Positions 13,481-20,632 of a stretch of 36,673 nt of DNA are shown one piece after another. The stretch is from NCBI GenBank assembly GCA_947307175.1, contig CAMZIK010000020.1, positions 1 to 36,673 of the forward strand. The letters are read 5' to 3'. A model generated the notes under the pieces. That model did no database searches and had not been told where the DNA came from. It saw only the letters and a program-made list of their open reading frames with translations. A program made the translations under genes and the position numbers. Source of the stretch: an uncultured Clostridia bacterium. GTDB lineage: Bacteria > Bacillota > Clostridia > Oscillospirales > Ruminococcaceae. Position 1 is the first letter of the stretch; every line of letters starts with the position of its first letter.

Positions 13481-14421
13481 TATTCGTTTTTTTGTGCAGG
13501 GGTGATATTGACGACGGTTATGCCTGCAGCGATAAGCAGCAGGGCGAGGATATGCTTTATGCCGAGCTGTCCTGCTTCGTCAAGCAGCAGCGCTGAAAGT
13601 ATCACGCCTGTTACGGGCGTCATGAATCCGAACACGGATATTTTTGAAACGTCGCTGTGCTTTAGCAGCAGCCCCCACAGCGTATATGCGACGCTTGACA
13701 CGAGAGCAAGATAAATCAGCATCAGCACAGCCTTGGGCAGATCGTCTGCGTTCACGGCGCTGCCTTTGCCTGAAAGCATCAGACCGCACTGCCCTATCAG
13801 CGTCATTACTGCGCCGCCGAAAATGAACTGGCAGCCGCTGAAAATGACGGTATCGTGCTTTTGAGAATAGCGCTTGATGAGGTTTGAGGACACGCCGTAG
13901 CACAGGGCGGAAAGTGCGATAAGACCGTCGCCGAGCGGATTGAGCGAAAAGCCCTGAGACGTGATATTTATTATCACAACGCCCGAAAAGCCGAGCAGGC
14001 AGCCCAGCATTTTGCGTGCGGTGAGTTTTTCTGTGCGCATAAAAAGCGCTGCGATAAGGATCGCAAAAAAAGCTGTGAGCGAGTCGATGACGGCGGAATT
14101 GATACCTCCTGTATGTGCGAGACCGAGATAAAAGAAAACGTACTGCCCTATCGTCTGAAAGGCTGACAGGAGCATTATTTTAGGCAGCTCGCTTTTATGC
14201 GGCAGCAGTATTTTCTTTCTTGCTGCGCTTGCAAACAGCATGACAAGCAATCCTGCGATAAAGAACCTCACGCCTGCAAAGCGCATGATGCGCCAGGTAT
14301 CATCGCCTGATATATCCCACAGACGATAGCCTATTTTTATACCCGGGAAAGCGCTGCCCCATAAAAAGCAGCAAAGCAGTGCGCCTGCAAAGACTGCCGC
14401 CTCCCTTTTGAGATTTTTCAT
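13480..14421 (-). CDS. DMT-superfamily (EamA) transporter
   Basis: I choose ATG 14421 (MKNLKREAAVFAGALLCC...), which has CAGGAGTG upstream, giving 313 residues. About ten hydrophobic segments fall into two EamA repeats. The first shows LLCCFLWGSAFPGIKIGYRL and later RFAGVRFFIAGLLVM. The second begins GLIALSALCYGVSSNLIKRY and continues to SVAYTLWGLLLKHSDVSKISVFGFMTPV. Members of this family export amino acids, amines or other metabolites; the substrate cannot be told. The gene stands alone, with its own promoter and a convergent terminator at the 3' end. Confidence 0.88.
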   Translation of the reverse strand: MKNLKREAAVFAGALLCCFLWGSAFPGIKIGYRLWDISGDDTWRIMRFAGVRFFIAGLLVMLFASAARKKILLPHKSELPKIMLLSAFQTIGQYVFFYLGLAHTGGINSAVIDSLTAFFAILIAALFMRTEKLTARKMLGCLLGFSGVVIINITSQGFSLNPLGDGLIALSALCYGVSSNLIKRYSQKHDTVIFSGCQFIFGGAVMTLIGQCGLMLSGKGSAVNADDLPKAVLMLIYLALVSSVAYTLWGLLLKHSDVSKISVFGFMTPVTGVILSALLLDEAGQLGIKHILALLLIAAGITVVNITPAQKNE

Positions 14422-14479
14422 TCTAACACTCCTGTTTTTGAGACGGAATATAAATGATCTGTGTTTTGCGTACTGAACA

Positions 14480-14508
14480 AGTATAGCACATTTCAGGCTG
14501 CAAATCAA
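14480..14508 (-). promoter_or_regulatory. Promoter of the DMT transporter gene
   Basis: On the minus strand TTGATT (14503-14508), 17 nt, TATACT (14480-14485). Confidence 0.7.
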
Positions 14509-14543
14509 GCAGGGAGATCAGCTTTCGGCGGCACATTGATTTC

Positions 14544-14572
14544 TTGACATTCGGGCGGTGTTTTGCTACAAT
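14544..14572 (+). promoter_or_regulatory. Promoter of the GNAT fusion gene
   Basis: TTGACA (14544-14549), 17 nt, TACAAT (14567-14572), then AAAAAGGGGGCGAT before ATG 14594. Confidence 0.85.
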
Positions 14573-14593
14573 AGCTAAAAAGGGGGCGATAAG

Positions 14594-15742
14594 ATGAACG
14601 TAAAGATAACTGATGCAGGGCGTGACGACCTTGAACAGATATTGCAGCTGCAATATCTTGCGTATCAGAGCGAGGCTGCGCTGTTCGGCACGCAGGACAT
14701 ACCGCCGCTGAAGCAGACGCTCGATGAGATAAGGGAAGAATTTGAAGGCGGTCTGATACTCAAAATGGTCGGTGAGGACGGGAAAATAATAGGCTCGGTG
14801 AGAGTGCAGGAAAAGGACGGAACGGTCTACATCGGCAAGCTGATGGTACACCCTGACTATCGGCGCAGAGGCTACGGCAAACAGCTTCTGAAAGAGATAG
14901 AGAGGCGCTTTCCGAACCGCTGGCTTGAGCTTTTCACAAGCACGAAAAGCACCAACAACATCAAGCTTTACCGCTCCCTCGGATACTGCGAATTCAGGCA
15001 GAAAAGCGTTGACAAGGACCTGAGGTTCGTATATTTGCAGAAGGCTTTGCCTGGCGGAAATTTCGGGAACGGACTTATACAGTTCAGGTGCAGCAGCTGC
15101 TTACAGCAGACCGACATGAAAACGAACATACCGAAGGGCTATGCGGGCTGGGCGTACAGCTGCGAGAGGATAGAATGGCTTGCGCCTGATGCGCTTTTGC
15201 CTGCGCTTGACGAGCAGAGATTTGAACGGCTCGGTGAGACTCCGAAAAGAAACGAAAACCACAGGCTGCGGGTATGTATGGCATTCAGGCAGGAGCTGGG
15301 CAGCGAGTTTTATATGCAGTATCTTTCGCCGAAGCTTTACATGTCTGATGAGCCGAGCGATGAGATATACCGCAGCTGTGCGATAGTACGGTGCAGGCTT
15401 GACAGGGTGATAACGGCGACTGCGTTTTCGGCATGGGTCGAGGTGACGGTGCTTGATGTTATCGGGTTTGCGCAGCTTCACGAAAGGTTTTCGCCTTTTG
15501 AAACAGAAATGGCTCTTGAAGATTTCTGCGGATATCCGTCACCTCACGCAGATAACTATATGAACTACGATGAGGATGGCTGGAAGGATTTCAACTGGTC
15601 GATGCAGGGCGATGTGGGCACGAGCTTTCTGATACACACGGACAGGCAGGGAGTGCGGCATCTTATAATGGAACAGTATTATGACTTTCACGATGACATA
15701 ACCTATTTCGGAAACATGATCAGCAGGCAGGAGACAGGATAA
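14594..15742 (+). CDS. GNAT acetyltransferase with unknown C-terminal domain
   Basis: A 382-residue protein. Residues 1-150 are a GNAT N-acetyltransferase domain: IGKLMVHPDYRRRGYGKQLL (82-99) carries the acetyl-CoA pyrophosphate-binding R-x-x-G-x-G/A motif, and STKSTNNIKLYRSLGYCEFR is the usual last part of the fold. Residues about 155-382 form a second domain that I do not recognise. It starts with a CxxC pair (FRCSSCLQQ), is rich in aromatic and acidic residues, and ends with TSFLIHTDRQGVRHLIMEQYYDFHDD. The length is over twice that of a usual GNAT. The stop codon overlaps the start of the next gene, so the two proteins are translationally coupled. The acetyl acceptor is unknown. Confidence 0.85.
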   Translation: MNVKITDAGRDDLEQILQLQYLAYQSEAALFGTQDIPPLKQTLDEIREEFEGGLILKMVGEDGKIIGSVRVQEKDGTVYIGKLMVHPDYRRRGYGKQLLKEIERRFPNRWLELFTSTKSTNNIKLYRSLGYCEFRQKSVDKDLRFVYLQKALPGGNFGNGLIQFRCSSCLQQTDMKTNIPKGYAGWAYSCERIEWLAPDALLPALDEQRFERLGETPKRNENHRLRVCMAFRQELGSEFYMQYLSPKLYMSDEPSDEIYRSCAIVRCRLDRVITATAFSAWVEVTVLDVIGFAQLHERFSPFETEMALEDFCGYPSPHADNYMNYDEDGWKDFNWSMQGDVGTSFLIHTDRQGVRHLIMEQYYDFHDDITYFGNMISRQETG

Positions 15743-16377
15743 TGGCAGAGATCATCATTGACAATGAAAACGGTGAGGTCAGGGTGACGGGCGAGGATAA
15801 AGAGCTTATCATCAGGGCGGAAAATGTTTTTATCGCACGGATATACAACGAGCGTTTTGTATGGATCGAAACCGATGCGAACACGCCTGACGAAAAGGAC
15901 ACGCTGTATGACTTTGATAAAAATGTCATCTATGAGTTTTACTCTCAGCAGCAGAGGGTGGTGTTTTTGGGGCGTGAAATAAAAACCGACTACCCTGCTT
16001 ATGCTGCGACATACTATCCGCCGAAAAGGCAGCTGATAGTCGGCGTAAGTTATCAAAGCGAAAATGGCGGCTGCTGCGGGCTGCGCATTTACAACACAGA
16101 ACTTGAACTTGTCAGGACGTTTGACGACCCGTGCAGATTTGACAAGGTCATATCTGTGAACAGGAACAGATACTCTGATGAATTTGAGAGCCTGTACGGT
16201 TTCAACAACTGCAAATACCGCATATGCGGCGGGATACGGTGCAGCGAGAACAACATCGCCTGTCTGAGACTGCAGGCGATAGGAGAAGAGATTGTCTGCG
16301 GAGACTGGATAACCTGGAACACCGAGCTTGATATGGATACATACACGGTAAGAGTGGTCGGGTATGATCCGAGATGA
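15742..16377 (+). CDS. Unknown 211-residue beta-rich protein
   Basis: The ATG at 15742 overlaps the stop of the GNAT fusion (TAATG), so both are made from one transcript. No family is recognised. The protein is rich in alternating hydrophobic strands and aromatics: EIIIDNENGEVRVTGEDKEL, YDFDKNVIYEFYSQQQRVVF, RQLIVGVSYQSENGGCCGLR. It also has scattered Cys (GGCCG, CKYRICGGIRC, ACLRL). The alternation of phrases like 'ENVFIARIYNERFVWIETDA' and 'TLYDFDKNVIYEF' suggests a beta-propeller or beta-sandwich that could bind a partner. No signal or membrane segment is seen. A role with the GNAT fusion is inferred from coupling only. Confidence 0.7.
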   Translation: MAEIIIDNENGEVRVTGEDKELIIRAENVFIARIYNERFVWIETDANTPDEKDTLYDFDKNVIYEFYSQQQRVVFLGREIKTDYPAYAATYYPPKRQLIVGVSYQSENGGCCGLRIYNTELELVRTFDDPCRFDKVISVNRNRYSDEFESLYGFNNCKYRICGGIRCSENNIACLRLQAIGEEIVCGDWITWNTELDMDTYTVRVVGYDPR

Positions 16378-16387
16378 TAAAACAAAA

Positions 16388-16434
16388 ACAGCCTGACACG
16401 GTTAGATCAAAACCTTGTCAGGCTGTATGTTTTT
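16388..16434. terminator. Bidirectional terminator
   Basis: ACAGCCTGACA (16388-16398) pairs exactly with TGTCAGGCTGT (16416-16426). T-rich sequence follows on both strands, so it ends both the GNAT-fusion operon and the rtcB operon. Confidence 0.88.
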
Positions 16435-16976
16435 CAGACAGTATATCCGTTTCTTATCTCGTCAAGGGTCCTTGGGGTGTAATCCATATACGGCATCATA
16501 CAGCCGACATTATAGCACTCAAATGGTATCTCAAGCTCTTTACAGATGTTTCGATACTTTTCAAAAGCTGTATGGTCCTTCGTGTTGTGGATATGCCCGT
16601 AAAGGTGGACTGCGCCTCTGTACTGATCATACCAATGCGCAATAGGATAGTGGCACAGCACGACAGTTGTATCGTTGTCGTCTATAACGGCATAGTCCTT
16701 TATCCAGCCGAAGTATGACTTCATTTCCTCTGTCGGCTTATCATGGTTGCCAAGGACAAGGAACTTTCTGCCCTTGAGCTGCATGAGCACCTGCAGTCCG
16801 ATCGAGTTTTTCCACGCAAAGTCACCGAGGATATACACGTGGTCGCTGAAGGACACTCTGTCGTTCCAGCGGCGGATAAGCTCCGCATTCATCTGCTCGG
16901 TGTTCTCAAACGGTCTGCCGTCGTGCCGCAGCACATTCTTATGTTCGATATGCATATCGGCTATATAGTAGTTCAT
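16434..16976 (-). CDS. Calcineurin-like metallophosphoesterase
   Basis: A 180-residue protein with the full set of metal-binding motifs: DMH (7-9, the DxH motif), GDFAW (51-55), GNHDK (76-80), CHYP with His109, and GHIHN (127-131). It should be an active two-metal phosphoesterase in the cytoplasm. The short single-domain form matches bacterial phosphoesterases annotated as YfcE/MPE-like, some of which hydrolyse cyclic phosphodiesters. GAGGAGATG precedes the ATG. It is the last gene of the rtcB unit, following a 56-residue protein by 15 nt. A part in processing RNA ends together with RtcB is attractive but only inferred from the operon. Confidence 0.9.
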   Translation of the reverse strand: MNYYIADMHIEHKNVLRHDGRPFENTEQMNAELIRRWNDRVSFSDHVYILGDFAWKNSIGLQVLMQLKGRKFLVLGNHDKPTEEMKSYFGWIKDYAVIDDNDTTVVLCHYPIAHWYDQYRGAVHLYGHIHNTKDHTAFEKYRNICKELEIPFECYNVGCMMPYMDYTPRTLDEIRNGYTV

Positions 16977-16991
16977 TTCAGCATCATCTCC

Positions 16992-17162
16992 TCAATTCTC
17001 GTTATGATCGGTCGGGTGCTTGGGTTTGCGGACGTGGACGTTCTTTTTGCCTGGGATAGTCTTTGTAGAAGGGTCGACTCCGTTCCAGTCACGCCGCATT
17101 ATAAGGTCTATCTTTCTGCGCTCTTTCTTGCTGCGCTTTTCATAAGGGATAAACTTTGTCAT
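16992..17162 (-). CDS. 56-residue basic protein
   Basis: ATG 17162 overlaps the stop codon of the upstream GNAT gene (ATGA), and the stop at 16992 is 15 nt before the metallophosphoesterase start. The product begins MTKFIPYEKRSKKERRKIDL and continues with RRDWNGVDPSTKTI and a His/Lys/Arg-rich tail (KKNVHVRKPKHP). It has roughly a third basic residues and no hydrophobic span. The tight coupling on both sides argues that it is a real gene. No family is recognised with confidence. Strongly basic small proteins often bind RNA or ribosomes, which would suit an rtcB operon, but this is inference. Confidence 0.75.
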   Translation of the reverse strand: MTKFIPYEKRSKKERRKIDLIMRRDWNGVDPSTKTIPGKKNVHVRKPKHPTDHNEN

Positions 17163-17626
17163 AAGCCATCACCGCCTAAAACGCTTATGCAGAAAAGCCC
17201 ATCTGCACCGCCGTATATCGAATCAAAATCTCCGATATATCTGAAACCGTATTTTTCGTAAAGTCCTTTTTCGCCGCTCATTAAATACACCTTATCGTAT
17301 CCGCAGGAGGCAGCATATTCAATGGCTTTTTCGATCAGCCTCTGCGAGAGCCTGTGCCCTCTGTACTGCTTTTCTACGAACACAAAGCCGATAAGCGGCG
17401 TATGGGGATATTTCGGGTCAAGCTCGTCCTTTTCTGTCAGCGTGCAAAATCCTGCAAAGCTTTCATTTTCAAAGGCGGCGAAGGCCCTTTCCCAAGGATT
17501 GAACTCACCGCTGCGCATAAGGCGCGCCAGCGTCTTTCCCGCTCCCCACGAGCAGTTTTCTGCAAACGCCGCAGCGCTCTCCCACTTTTCATGGGTGCTG
17601 TCCATAACGCATATCTGCGTCATCAT
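17159..17626 (-). CDS. GNAT-family N-acetyltransferase
   Basis: A 155-residue single-domain GNAT protein. The core strand and acetyl-CoA loop read IGFVFVEKQYRGHRLSQRLI (R-G-H-R-L), and the late segment MSGEKGLYEKYGFRYIGDF is the typical helix-strand end of the fold. The ATG overlaps the rtcB stop codon (ATGA), so it is translationally coupled to rtcB. The stop in turn overlaps the start of the 56-residue gene. The acceptor is unknown; a tRNA, ribosomal protein or small-molecule target are all possible. Confidence 0.88.
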   Translation of the reverse strand: MMTQICVMDSTHEKWESAAAFAENCSWGAGKTLARLMRSGEFNPWERAFAAFENESFAGFCTLTEKDELDPKYPHTPLIGFVFVEKQYRGHRLSQRLIEKAIEYAASCGYDKVYLMSGEKGLYEKYGFRYIGDFDSIYGGADGLFCISVLGGDGL

Positions 17627-18828
17627 TCCTCACCCGCCTTGAAGTTGTAGATAGGCTTGATGACCTCGATAATATCTACGGTATCTGCGATGTTGCCTGC
17701 GATGTCGTCAAGCGACTTATACGCCATAGGGCACTCGTCGAGAGTCTGGGCGCTGACAGACGTGGTATAGATGCCCTGCATCTGCTTTTTGAACTCGCTG
17801 ACGGTGAAAGACTGCTTTGCCTGGGAACGTGAATACAGTCTGCCTGCGCCGTGAGGTGCGGAGCAGTTCCAGTCGGGATTTCCCTTGCCGATGCAGATAA
17901 GGCTGCCGTCACGCATATTGATGGGGATAAGCAGCTTTTCGCCTGCTTTCGCTGAGACAGCGCCCTTTCGCAGTATCATTTCGTCGGTGTCGATATAGTT
18001 ATGGATCGTCGTGAACTGCTCGGTGACGTGCAGGTGCATACCCTTGATGATCTCGTCCATCATCGCCTGACGGTTGAGCATTGCGAACTGCTGGACAATT
18101 TTCATATCGTGGATATACTGCTCGAACAGCTCTCCCTCGCAGTATGCGAGCTGCTTTGGAACGCCGGTCGTTTTTGTGTTTTCGAGCTTTCGCAGCTCTG
18201 ACTGGATATTTTTCTGCTTTCCCTCGGCTTTGAGGCGCTCGATAAGCTCCCCTATTTCCTTATCGGAACTTTTATTGAGGCGTCTGTAAGCCTCGTTCTG
18301 ATAGTATTTTGCAGTTTCTACGCCGAGGTGTCTTGAACCTGAATGGATAACGATGTAGATGCTGCCGTCCTCGCCCCTATCCGCTTCGATAAAGTGGTTG
18401 CCTCCGCCGAGAGTGCCTATGCTTGCAAGCGCTCTGTCGGCGTTTATCTTATCGAAGCAATAAAGCTCATGCAGGTCTGTTTTTTCTGCATATCTGTGCG
18501 GCTTCGAGCGGACGGCAAAGCCTGAGGGTATCTTTTCATAGATGAGTTTATCAAGCTTTTGCAGCTCGATATGTGTTTCTTTCAGCTTTACGGTCTCCAT
18601 TCCGCAGCCGATGTCAACTCCCACGAGGTTGGGAACGACCTTATCGGTTATTGTCATCGTTGTGCCGATAGTACAGCCTGCGCCTGCGTGGACATCGGGC
18701 ATGATACGTATGCTTGCGCCCTCGCTCATCGGCTGATTGCAAAGCTCGATTATCTGCGACACGGCGACCTGATCGATGACATCGGTGAAGACCTTTGCCG
18801 AATTGTACTTTCCGTTTAATGCGATCAT
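17623..18828 (-). CDS. rtcB: RtcB-family RNA ligase
   Basis: I choose ATG 18828 (MIALNGKYNSAKVFTD...), with AGGAAAACACT upstream, giving 401 residues. RtcB motifs are intact: GVDIGCGM (70-77, metal Asp72 and Cys75), GGGNHFIE (141-148, metal His145), HSGSRHLG (162-169, metal His162), HNYI (His276) and PHGAGR with the guanylylated His326. It should ligate RNA ends with 2',3'-cyclic phosphate or 3'-phosphate to 5'-OH, using GTP and Mn. It leads a four-gene overlapped unit with a GNAT, a basic 56-residue protein and a metallophosphoesterase. No promoter is visible in the 40 nt ahead of it; a terminator and a 30-residue ORF with a consensus promoter precede it, so its expression probably depends on terminator read-through. 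Confidence 0.93.
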   Translation of the reverse strand: MIALNGKYNSAKVFTDVIDQVAVSQIIELCNQPMSEGASIRIMPDVHAGAGCTIGTTMTITDKVVPNLVGVDIGCGMETVKLKETHIELQKLDKLIYEKIPSGFAVRSKPHRYAEKTDLHELYCFDKINADRALASIGTLGGGNHFIEADRGEDGSIYIVIHSGSRHLGVETAKYYQNEAYRRLNKSSDKEIGELIERLKAEGKQKNIQSELRKLENTKTTGVPKQLAYCEGELFEQYIHDMKIVQQFAMLNRQAMMDEIIKGMHLHVTEQFTTIHNYIDTDEMILRKGAVSAKAGEKLLIPINMRDGSLICIGKGNPDWNCSAPHGAGRLYSRSQAKQSFTVSEFKKQMQGIYTTSVSAQTLDECPMAYKSLDDIAGNIADTVDIIEVIKPIYNFKAGEE

Positions 18829-18865
18829 AGTGTTTTCCTTTCTTTTTGGTCTGCCCGTGCGCGAT

Positions 18866-18899
18866 CTTGAAAATAAAAAAAGCACTCCACAGGGAGTGC
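18866..18899 (-). terminator. Terminator between the 30-residue peptide and rtcB
   Basis: On the minus strand GCACTCC (18899-18893), loop CTGT, GGAGTGC (18888-18882), followed by TTTTTTTATTTT. Just outside it GATCTTG and CAAGATC form a second inverted repeat that encloses the stem and the T-run. It is both the end of the small peptide gene and a possible attenuator for rtcB. Confidence 0.85.
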
Positions 18900-18925
18900 A
18901 AGATCTTTTTCAGGTACGCAAAGCG

Positions 18926-19018
18926 TCAGCACATAACTGAGCTTTTCGGGCAAACTCCATGCTTAAATTGGTCGATATTCGTTTGTGGCATCTGTTTTGA
19001 AAATTTGTAATTTGTCAT
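18926..19018 (-). CDS. 30-residue peptide ending in CPKSSVMC
   Basis: ATG 19018 to TGA 18926, with GAAAGGATGGTG upstream. It sits 30 nt after a TTGACA-N17-TATACT promoter and is followed by a strong terminator, so it has the complete layout of an independent gene. The product starts MTNYKFSKQMPQTNIDQFKH and ends GVCPKSSVMC, with two Cys six residues apart at the very C-terminus. There is no signal peptide or hydrophobic core. It could be a leader peptide that controls read-through into rtcB, or a precursor of a modified or disulfide-closed peptide. No modification enzyme is nearby. I recognise no family. Confidence 0.65.
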   Translation of the reverse strand: MTNYKFSKQMPQTNIDQFKHGVCPKSSVMC

Positions 19019-19051
19019 GGTGTTCACCATCCTTTCATAGAATATGTGACA

Positions 19052-19080
19052 AGTATACACGCTATTTTCCGATTTGTCAA
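19052..19080 (-). promoter_or_regulatory. Promoter of the 30-residue peptide / rtcB unit
   Basis: On the minus strand TTGACA (19075-19080), 17 nt, TATACT (19052-19057). Confidence 0.88.
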
Positions 19081-19173
19081 GTGGGAGGAGAAAAATTCTT
19101 TCAAGATATGTGCCGTGATAAACCTGTTGAACGTCTGTGGTTATTCTCTTGGGAATAGTTTTCCCCCAGCGGC

Positions 19174-19899
19174 TCAATCGGTTCCATGCGGGATAATATC
19201 CACATAATCATACTGACCTATCTGCTTTTCGACTATATACTTTGCAAGGTTGAACCAGTTTTGGCATTCGTCAAGGATTATGGCATCGGCTGATGCTATA
19301 AGCGGTTTTGTTTTGAGTATGCTGTCCACCTGTTCCTCGATGAAGACATCAAGTTCAAAGCTTATCGTCTCCTGCTGCGAGATCTCAAAAATACGCTGGC
19401 GAAGTCTGCCCGAATTGGAAACGGGCTTATCAAGATAGATGACTGCCCTGCTTGGTTTCAGATCATCAAGCGAGCGCAGCAGAGCTTTTACTGCAAGGTC
19501 GGTCTGCGGTATCAGTCTGTATGTTCCGTGCAGTCCGCCGAGGTCCCTTATCGTTGAGTCCATACACTTAAACAGCATAGAATCGGAAAAGGCTATCTCA
19601 AGCCCGATAAGCACATTGAACCCGTCGATGTAAATAGTCTCGCCGCTTATGCTCTGCACCTGTCGGCTACTGCGGGAAAGTATGCTGCTTTGCGGCGAGA
19701 TGGTGCGTGCAAGTGCAAGGCGCTGACGCTCGGAGAGCTGGTAGCGGTCGCCGACAAATCTTGTGGTGCTTGTTACGGGGTAGCCCCGATCGATAAGATA
19801 ATATATCTCCTGTGCGGCTTTTCTGAGCGTGGGCAGCGCCTTTTCGCCGAAATCACGCTTATCGGTGGGCACGAAGCCACGTCTTGCCTGCTCGGGCAT
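19174..19899 (-). CDS. DUF434-type protein, possible RNA/nucleotide-related
   Basis: I place the start at ATG 19899 (MPEQARRGFVPTDKRDFGEK...), with AAAGGAGGAAAACG upstream, giving 241 residues. The N-terminal 80 residues (RRGFVPTDKRDFGE, LRKAAQEIYYLIDRGYPVTS, RFVGDRYQLSERQRLALAR) match my memory of DUF434. The C-terminal part (about 85-241) begins SGETIYIDGFNVLIGLEIAF, then RAVIYLDKPVSNSGRLRQRI and IASADAIILDECQNWFNL. The repeated acidic ends of strands (YIDGFN, YLDKP, ADAIILDE) recall PIN-type or Rossmann-like nuclease domains. That reading is inference. The gene follows the DJ-1 family gene by 46 nt and probably shares its promoter. A weak hairpin without a T-run follows. Confidence 0.75.
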   Translation of the reverse strand: MPEQARRGFVPTDKRDFGEKALPTLRKAAQEIYYLIDRGYPVTSTTRFVGDRYQLSERQRLALARTISPQSSILSRSSRQVQSISGETIYIDGFNVLIGLEIAFSDSMLFKCMDSTIRDLGGLHGTYRLIPQTDLAVKALLRSLDDLKPSRAVIYLDKPVSNSGRLRQRIFEISQQETISFELDVFIEEQVDSILKTKPLIASADAIILDECQNWFNLAKYIVEKQIGQYDYVDIIPHGTD

Positions 19900-19945
19900 T
19901 TCGTTTTCCTCCTTTGGTTTGCTTTTTTGAAAGCTTCGTGCTTTG

Positions 19946-20506
19946 TCAGAAGCCCATAGCTGTTTTGGTCTGCTGCATCTTTTCAGTCCCGACAAGCTCT
20001 TCAAGCAGCATGAATGCGACTGCGGGTCCTGTCTGCGGACAGTATGAGGTTATGATATTATCTGTTCTGACGACAGGCTCATTGACGACTACTGCGCCGT
20101 ACTGTGCAAGCTGTCTTTGTCTGCGTCCGTCGCCGAGGTGATAGGTCGTGGCACGCTTGCCTTTGAGCAGACCGCAGTTGCCGAGTGCAAGGGCGGCAAC
20201 ACAGATAGTTGCTATCATTTTGCCCTGCTCATTGAAATCATTTATAAGCTTTACTGCCTGCGGCGAAAAGGCGTCCTCGTAAAAGCCGTAATCTTCAAAG
20301 CCGCCTGGAATTGCCAGGGCATCGTAGTCGTCTGCGCAGACATCATCGAGCAGTACCTGGGCATTGACCGACACGCCGAAGGTGCTTGTGACGGTCTTTC
20401 TCAGGGCGCAGGTCACGACATCGACGCCTGCCCAGCCCATTACATCGACAAACACGCTTGCCTCCATTGTTTCAAAGCCTTTGGCGAGAAAAAGCAATAC
20501 TTTCAT
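19946..20506 (-). CDS. DJ-1/PfpI family protein
   Basis: A 186-residue protein. The N-terminus MKVLLFLAKGFETMEASVFV carries the conserved Glu12, and MIATICVAALALGNCGLLKG holds the nucleophilic Cys102 in the elbow position. GDGRR and VVRTDNIITSYCPQTGPAVAF are the usual end of the fold. The length fits the DJ-1/YajL group, whose members are reported as protein or glyoxal deglycases and oxidative-stress sensors. The active-site pair is intact, so it is probably functional. GGGGAGATG precedes the ATG. It leads a two-gene unit with the DUF434-type protein. Confidence 0.92.
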   Translation of the reverse strand: MKVLLFLAKGFETMEASVFVDVMGWAGVDVVTCALRKTVTSTFGVSVNAQVLLDDVCADDYDALAIPGGFEDYGFYEDAFSPQAVKLINDFNEQGKMIATICVAALALGNCGLLKGKRATTYHLGDGRRQRQLAQYGAVVVNEPVVRTDNIITSYCPQTGPAVAFMLLEELVGTEKMQQTKTAMGF

Positions 20507-20539
20507 CTTAACATCTCCCCTGATAATAAAATCATCTTA

Positions 20540-20568
20540 ATTATAACAGACAAAGCGCTCTGCGTCAA
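20540..20568 (-). promoter_or_regulatory. Promoter of the DJ-1 / DUF434 unit
   Basis: On the minus strand TTGACG (20563-20568), 17 nt, TATAAT (20540-20545). Confidence 0.88.
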
Positions 20569-20575
20569 CTCACGC

Positions 20576-20604
20576 TTGACATATACTGAGGTCTGCGGTA
20601 TAAT
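20576..20604 (+). promoter_or_regulatory. Promoter of the MBL-fold hydrolase
   Basis: TTGACA (20576-20581), 17 nt, TATAAT (20599-20604), a perfect consensus. It is back to back with the DJ-1 promoter, only 7 nt between the -35 boxes. Confidence 0.9.
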
Positions 20605-20632
20605 CGACACAAACGGGAAAGGGAGCGCTGTT

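Noticed and set aside
18870..19018. tRNA or small structured RNA between the peptide and rtcB
   Set aside because: No cloverleaf or CCA end could be drawn; the structure is a simple terminator hairpin with flanking complementary ends.
20117..20632. A 172-codon extension in frame upstream of the MBL-fold gene
   Set aside because: It runs opposite the DJ-1 gene and across both divergent promoters. ATG 20633 has a ribosome site and is where the MBL fold starts.
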